Below are positions 59,268-64,000 of a DNA stretch of 64,000 nucleotides, one piece after another. Within the stretch, counting starts at the first letter, position 1. The number at the start of each line of letters is the position of its first letter. The DNA is taken from assembly GCA_033398695.1 (NCBI GenBank), contig CM065809.1, positions 170,986,501-171,050,500 on the forward strand, given 5' to 3'. The stretch comes from Orobanche coerulescens (Eukaryota; Streptophyta; Magnoliopsida; Lamiales; Orobanchaceae). The translations under genes and the position numbers were made by a program. Below the pieces are notes generated by a model. It worked only from the letters and a program-made list of their open reading frames with translations. It did no database searches and was not told the origin of the DNA.

Positions 59268-59900
59268 TGTAATAACCATTTTTTTCGATTCCGTATTGAT
59301 CGACTCTATCGACTCGTTTGTATTCGCTGGTACTTCTGACCCTATGTTGTTGTCGGCTTTGTCATTCGAGCGAGTTCTGATGTTGTTCCGAATTGATTAT
59401 TTTATCGTTATGACCTTTCTGAGTTCGGTGCGACTCCCGTGAACCCTATGCATATGAGCATCTTGTAGTAAACTTCGGCGTTGTGGTCCAATCATTGTTG
59501 TTCGATCGTTGTTGCTTGACCGTTGTTGTTCGATCGTTGTTGTCCAATTGTTATTGTCCGATCCCGAACTGCAAATATTGAGCATCTGGGCCACTTCGTG
59601 GTTTCCTTGAAATTTGGGTAATTGTTCCCGTATGTGATTTTTCGAACCTCTGAGGTTATTGGAATTACATTCTTTTTCAACATTGGACTTGTGTTTTGAT
59701 TGTTACTGCTCGGATTTATCAACCGTGGTGGTTCAAGTTCGTTGCTTTCGTAAACATCCTTGCGTATTGAATCGGACCGTAGTATCTATGTACTGCATGG
59801 AGCTCTTGTGCGCTGTCAATATTAGATAACATGTGTTATCTAGAGTCGCCTTGCTCTTGTTTTAAGTTTCGGGACGAAACTTATTTTTAGTAGGGTAGAA
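59268..59900 (+). other. Gypsy 3' internal remnant ending in hairpin and polypurine tract
   Basis: May start with another LTR border (TGTAATAACCATT, 59268). It includes a short repeat gttgttcgatcgttgttg (59490-59560). It ends with the hairpin AAGTTTCGGGACGAAACTT (59864-59882) and polypurine tract TTTTTAGTAGGGTAGAA before LTR D. No pol coding is recognised. Confidence 0.65.
59864..59882 (+). promoter_or_regulatory. Hairpin next to the polypurine tract left of LTR D
   Basis: AAGTTTCG GGA CGAAACTT, identical to that of Gypsy B; preceded by TTT so that TAA overlaps the base of the stem, as for the pol stop in B. Confidence 0.85.
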
Positions 59901-60454
59901 TGTAATACCCGAGATTTTCGTTTCCGGTTATTTTTTAATTTATGCCGGTTGTGCCGATTATTTTGCTCTTGGCGATTATTTGAGTTTTCCCCTATGTTGG
60001 GTACGGCATGGTGTACCGTGTTGTGGTGTTCGTCAGGTACGACTTATCGTTGCGTAAGTCGATCTAATAGTATGTCGTGCTTTGTTATTTGTTTGTTTTC
60101 GATTTGGATCGTTGGTGTTGTACGTTCGTATTTCGTTGCATGTTGAATAATCATTGTTTTGTCGAGGAGTATCGTTGTTGTGCATTTGGTCGACTTTGTA
60201 AGATCACCACCGGCACTTATAGAGTCTAAAAACTTTACAATGTGATAGAGCATCAAGTTAGCTTTCCAATGGTTCAAACGGCGAGTCAATCGGAGTCCGG
60301 ACGAAGGAGTTATGGTCGTAATGGAAAAGTCTACACTGTCAGAATACAGCCCTAAAACATGACGATGTTTGCACCGTTTTGCTGAGCCGTTTATAACACG
60401 GCGCTGGAACACGGCGCTAATTTGGGCCGTGTTCTGAGCTGTTTTGTTCAGTAG

Positions 60455-60465
60455 TATAAATATGG
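60455..60465 (+). promoter_or_regulatory. TATA box of LTR D
   Basis: TATAAATATGG just after the AACACGGCGC sites. Confidence 0.7.
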
Positions 60466-62182
60466 CCAGTCAGCCCGTCCATTTTTCATTTCCCCTCATT
60501 CCCTTCCGCGGCTGGAGGCTTGGGGAACTTGTAGACATCTTGTTATAAATCCACGAAGTCCTGGAGTTCCTATCATCGATTAATTCTTCCATAACTTGCT
60601 CCGATCGATCGAATCAGGGTAAGTTTTCTTAAAATCTAGTTTTGGGGATTTCGTTTGATTTTGTCCGTTTATTGTGAAATAACATAGAATAATGATGCAT
60701 TGATGATTTTTAAGATGTATTATATCGAATTCCTTGTTGTTCCACGGTTGGATTGCCAAGGATTCGTCGTTTTATTGAGTTTCTAATCGACGCCTTGAAT
60801 GTGTTTGATAAAATGTCACAAAGGGGATTCGGGCATTTTACGATTATTCTTCCTCGTTCGATCGCTAACTTACTGATGGTATGATTTTAGGGTCAGGTTC
60901 CTTGCAAATAACTCGAGTCGGAACTCTTCCGTTCGTCGTTTTCCTTCAAGTTTCCCGATCGATCGCGTCATTATTGTTCTGCCCGGAGAATTGTAGGTGT
61001 TCGAGGGTTCCCAATTGAGCCATGTTCGTCGGAGTGTTGATTATCGAGGCAACGTATTTTGTGGATATAATAGTTAATAATCGATGATATGTGCTAAATG
61101 AATGTTTACAACTTACTTTCAAAAGAATCGTTATATTTACGATCACGATTTTCTTTAAAGACGACTCGTGTGTTCCGTGAATTAATGTGCTTAATGGGAT
61201 ATGTGTATTAGTGGTGAGTATAGGATTGCATTACTTTCGGGTGATGCCATTATGTTTGATTTCGTCGTCGGTAAGTTTTGAAGTTTAATCCTTCATTTTT
61301 AAGTTGTACATGGAGACATGTGGCTATCGATAAATATGTGAATTTATGTGATATTGGTTGTGCTGTTCGGTGCTATTGAGATAATGTGCTTCCTTATTGA
61401 TAGTATTAGCTATGGGTCGTGAGCATGTGTTGGACATTTTGGTCATTCTAGCGAAGTACCTCGACTATATAGTGTGATTGACCCTCGGGAATTTGTGGTT
61501 TGGAAATATGAACTGATGAGAGTTGTAAGGTTGATATCGGGTACTCTCACCTAGGGATTGGCTCGATCGGACCCACAGGGACTTGGCCGTGTGGTCTTGC
61601 GCGAGAGTTACTTTCGAGTGGGCATTCTCACCTGGGGTCGCTCGACGGGGCGCACAGGGACTTGGTCGAGTGGTCTTGCGCGAGAATTGCCAGAGTGTTT
61701 GTACTGATGATTAATTGTGATATGTCTGGAGTATCACAATGCTTGGTGCTCGGGGTCGAGAGACATTATATATTGAGTCTTGGTGTTTGGCTAGAATGAC
61801 ATAAGAATAATGTATTATGTGTAATGTGTCCTTGTAAGTGAATTGAAGTGGATGATCGGGTCGTGGACCCTGTGTTTTGTGACCGGAATGGTTGGGTCGT
61901 GGACCCCATGTTTTGTTAACGGATTTTTTATTTTGGGAAATGAATTTTTCCTAAGTGGCTTTCGAGCAATTAAGAACTTCTCAATTTCAAATGTTTTCAA
62001 AACTCCCGAGATTTGGAAGTGTTTTCAAAGTGCTTACTTGTTTCGTTTCCACTTTCAAGACTTGAAGTATTTTAACTAAATAAAATATCTCGGGAAGTCT
62101 TTCGTTGTATTCTCGGAATGTGTTGTGTATGGCTCATATTTGCACTTTATACTTGTACTAGCAAAAAGTGGAGTTTTGCTAA

Positions 62183-62200
62183 CCCCCGAGTATTCGGGGG
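62183..62200 (+). promoter_or_regulatory. C-run/G-run stem-loop in LTR D
   Basis: CCCCCGA GTAT TCGGGGG, a 7-bp perfect stem after TTTTGCTAA, 31 bp upstream of an AG|G acceptor-like site. Counterparts with other loop bases are at 26648-26661 (B) and 37196-37207 (C, minus strand). Confidence 0.75.
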
Positions 62201-62582
62201 TGGATGTCTGTTCTGCGTCCATGTACATGCAGGTTTTGGGAGCAAAACACAGGATCGGTGCGAAGGATGATGGAAGACGAATGATACTAATCACATAAAG
62301 GCCAGTTTTAGGTGCAGTCAGTCTGAGTTCATTGTATGATCTTCTCCGCTGTCGTACTTTTGTTTGTGAGTGTATTTTACCCTTGTAGGGGTATGAGTCC
62401 AGACAGAGTTATGTATATTAGAGTTGTATGATAATGATGTAAGACCAAATCGGTCTATTGGTTCGTTATTTTATGACGTCGGCATGTAATGTATCGTGTT
62501 TTTTCGGTATCTAGCCTGGTAGATCCTCACGGAGAGGGTCTGCGGCGTGTAATATTCCCGGTTAGATTCTGGGGGTGTTACA

Positions 62583-63844
62583 TTTATGGTATCAGAGCTT
62601 AGGTTACGGAAACCTAGGCTGTCGGGTCCAGTCGTGTATTGATTAGGTCTTGTCTTGTCAGACTGTGTCTGACTGATGTCGTGTCGCGACGCGTCGTCTG
62701 TGATGTCGGTCGTGATTAGTATCATGGTGCAGCCATCATATTCGTGCGATCTGTGGATGTAAGTCTCCCTACTACATGTTGTACCACGAACTACACGAGC
62801 CTGTGTGATTCTGTGTTATGAAGTGGTATTTAAAGGTGCATCGTGAGTAAGTGACATATATTTGTTGATTCCCGTCTTGTTCTAGAATGAAGAATGATAT
62901 TGCTGAATGTGTATTCGTATAAACTGTTTTCTTTGCAAGAGTATCAACCTTGGAATTTTAAGTATTCGAATTCTTTCTGGGAGTCACGTAAAAAATTTTT
63001 ATGTCCTCCAAGGGAGGAAAAAGTTTGATTTTCGTATGTTGACCTCAAGCCTGAAAGTTCTGAAAACTCGAATTATTGATAATTCTTTCCCATTGTATAC
63101 TATAAATTTTCAAACACGAGTTTTAAACTCAAATGAGGTCAACAAAATATACTCAAGACGTGACTCTCGTTTGTAACTTTTCAGTTTCATGAATGTTAGT
63201 CAGAAGATGTGTATTGATGATGTTATCGCTGTTTGGCAATGATGCCCAGTTTTATGATTAAGATGGTAGTGTGAACGCCGAGTCTTTCAGTATGTGCACG
63301 TTGAGATAACCCTCCATGCTGAGAGGAGAAATTCCGGTTTTGAATGATGATTGTCTTTTGATGAGTTGATAAGTTATGTCTGCGGTATGTGTGTCCGAAA
63401 ACGTTTTCTTGAAAATTGCATAAACTTGAGCAAGTTGTGGAAAGTCAAATTTCTGAAATTAATTTGACGGTGTGATTAATTGGCGGCTTCGTATGAACTT
63501 TTAAAATTATTCGAAACTAGCGAGCCGGCCTAGAATTCTCAAATAAAACCTCGACGTCATTTGAAAGAGTTATTTTAATGTACCTTTGGACATTTTGTAA
63601 AATGTTACCGTCGTTGATTTTTGTGCAATGTTGATAAGATTTTCGAAAACAATTTTTAAACGTGTTGTTGTATTTTTATACAATTCGAGTACATGATTTT
63701 CAAAAGTCTTTCACACTATAAAATTTTTATATTTCAAAATCCAATACGATTTTTATTTTTTCAAAAATATATAGTGAAAGATGAAAAATCTTACTCGATT
63801 TAAACTTCAAACTCAGATTTACACAAATATTAGGTAATGAACAA
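62583..63844 (+). other. Gypsy D leader, cut by a Helitron
   Basis: PBS TGGTATCAGAGC at 62587-62598 and a leader-intron donor ATCTGTGGAT|GTAAGTCTCC at 62759 match Gypsy B closely. No gag is reached. 63540-63680 faintly resembles the end of the family-A LTR (aaaatgttaccgtcgttgat against aaaatattaccgtcatcggc), so this part may be another old LTR piece. Confidence 0.65.
62587..62598 (+). promoter_or_regulatory. Primer binding site right of LTR D
   Basis: TGGTATCAGAGC, exact plant initiator tRNA-Met site, four bases after the LTR end. Confidence 0.9.
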
Positions 63845-64000
63845 TTAGATAGAGCCCGTGTGCATCGCACGGGTCTGAACGCCTCATATAAATATAATTG
63901 TGAAATTTAGTAAAATAGGTAAGTATGTAAATATAATTTTTTATTTCCGTATATTAGATTATATCACCACCAAAACTGCATTGTGTGTCTGATATAGCAG
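63845..64000 (-). mobile_element. Second Helitron, 3' end (continues past the window)
   Basis: Plus strand: host A (63844), TTAG (a one-base variant of CTAG), six bases, then CCCGTG TGCATCG CACGGG (63855-63873), a hairpin like that of the first Helitron. About 30 bases later it enters sequence nearly identical to 55381-55475 in the AT-rich array. The CTAG change and the missing 5' end leave some doubt. Confidence 0.65.

Larger units (their letters stand above)
59901..62582 (+). repeat. Complete Gypsy LTR (D)
   Basis: 2682 bp, TGTAATACCCGAG..GGGGGTGTTACA. It contains AACACGGCGC/GCCGTGTT sites (60394-60435), TATAAATATGG (60455), donor-like CAGG|GTAAGTTTT (60619), a two-unit module with 82-bp period (61544-61691), a stem CCCCCGA GTAT TCGGGGG (62183-62200) and an acceptor-like CATGCAG|GTTTTGG (62232). 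A polypurine tract lies on its left and a PBS on its right, so it serves as a 3' LTR for one side and a 5' LTR for the other. Confidence 0.88.

Overview
This window is a piece of a plant nuclear genome, most likely a eudicot, and consists almost wholly of nested transposable elements. I found no intact host gene, rRNA or tRNA. The plant origin is inferred from the element types: Tekay-type chromovirus Gypsy elements ending TGTAATA..TGTTACA and primed by initiator tRNA-Met, Copia elements, a CACTA element with subterminal repeats, a Stowaway MITE, and Helitrons ending in hairpin plus CTAG.

Layout. 1-2933 is the 3' part of a very long LTR (family A). 2934-12101 is a minus-strand fusion of two different Copia elements: Copia-1 (3' half, gag-pol with nonsense codons) joined near 8005 to Copia-2 (5' half, gag-protease, leader, PBS and LTR). 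12102-15750 is degenerate. 15756-34380 is a family-A element with 4.37-kb LTRs around only 387 bp of internal sequence (TSD TCGAG). Its 3' LTR is split by Gypsy B (24824-34323, plus strand, TSD GTTCC). 35773-46740 is a foldback or Mutator-like element with about 460-bp inverted repeats; its right arm is split by Gypsy C (36848-46421, minus strand, TSD AAAAT). 48060-53946 is a minus-strand Helitron with helicase remnants, itself carrying a 1514-bp CACTA element (TSD TAT) and a Stowaway MITE (TSD TA). 53947-57091 is an AT-rich tandem array. 58672-63844 holds Gypsy LTR pieces (E, and a complete LTR D with a polypurine tract on its left and a PBS on its right). The window ends in a second Helitron, 63845 onward.

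How the parts relate. Gypsy A, B, C and D share an architecture beyond their terminal bases. Family-specific clusters of short CG-containing palindromes lie near the promoter. A splice-donor-like site follows the TATA box. A C-run/G-run stem-loop precedes an AG|G acceptor-like site inside the LTR. The leader has a GTAAGT donor, with a CAG|TATGTTGAG junction at gag in B and C. A hairpin, AAGTTTCGGGACGAAACTT or a paired variant, sits next to the polypurine tract and overlaps the pol stop codon in B and C. Element A keeps only these cis signals, so it could only have moved with proteins supplied by another element. B and C are broken by stops and frameshifts although their two LTRs look very alike. 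Similarity judgements are by eye; no alignment was computed.
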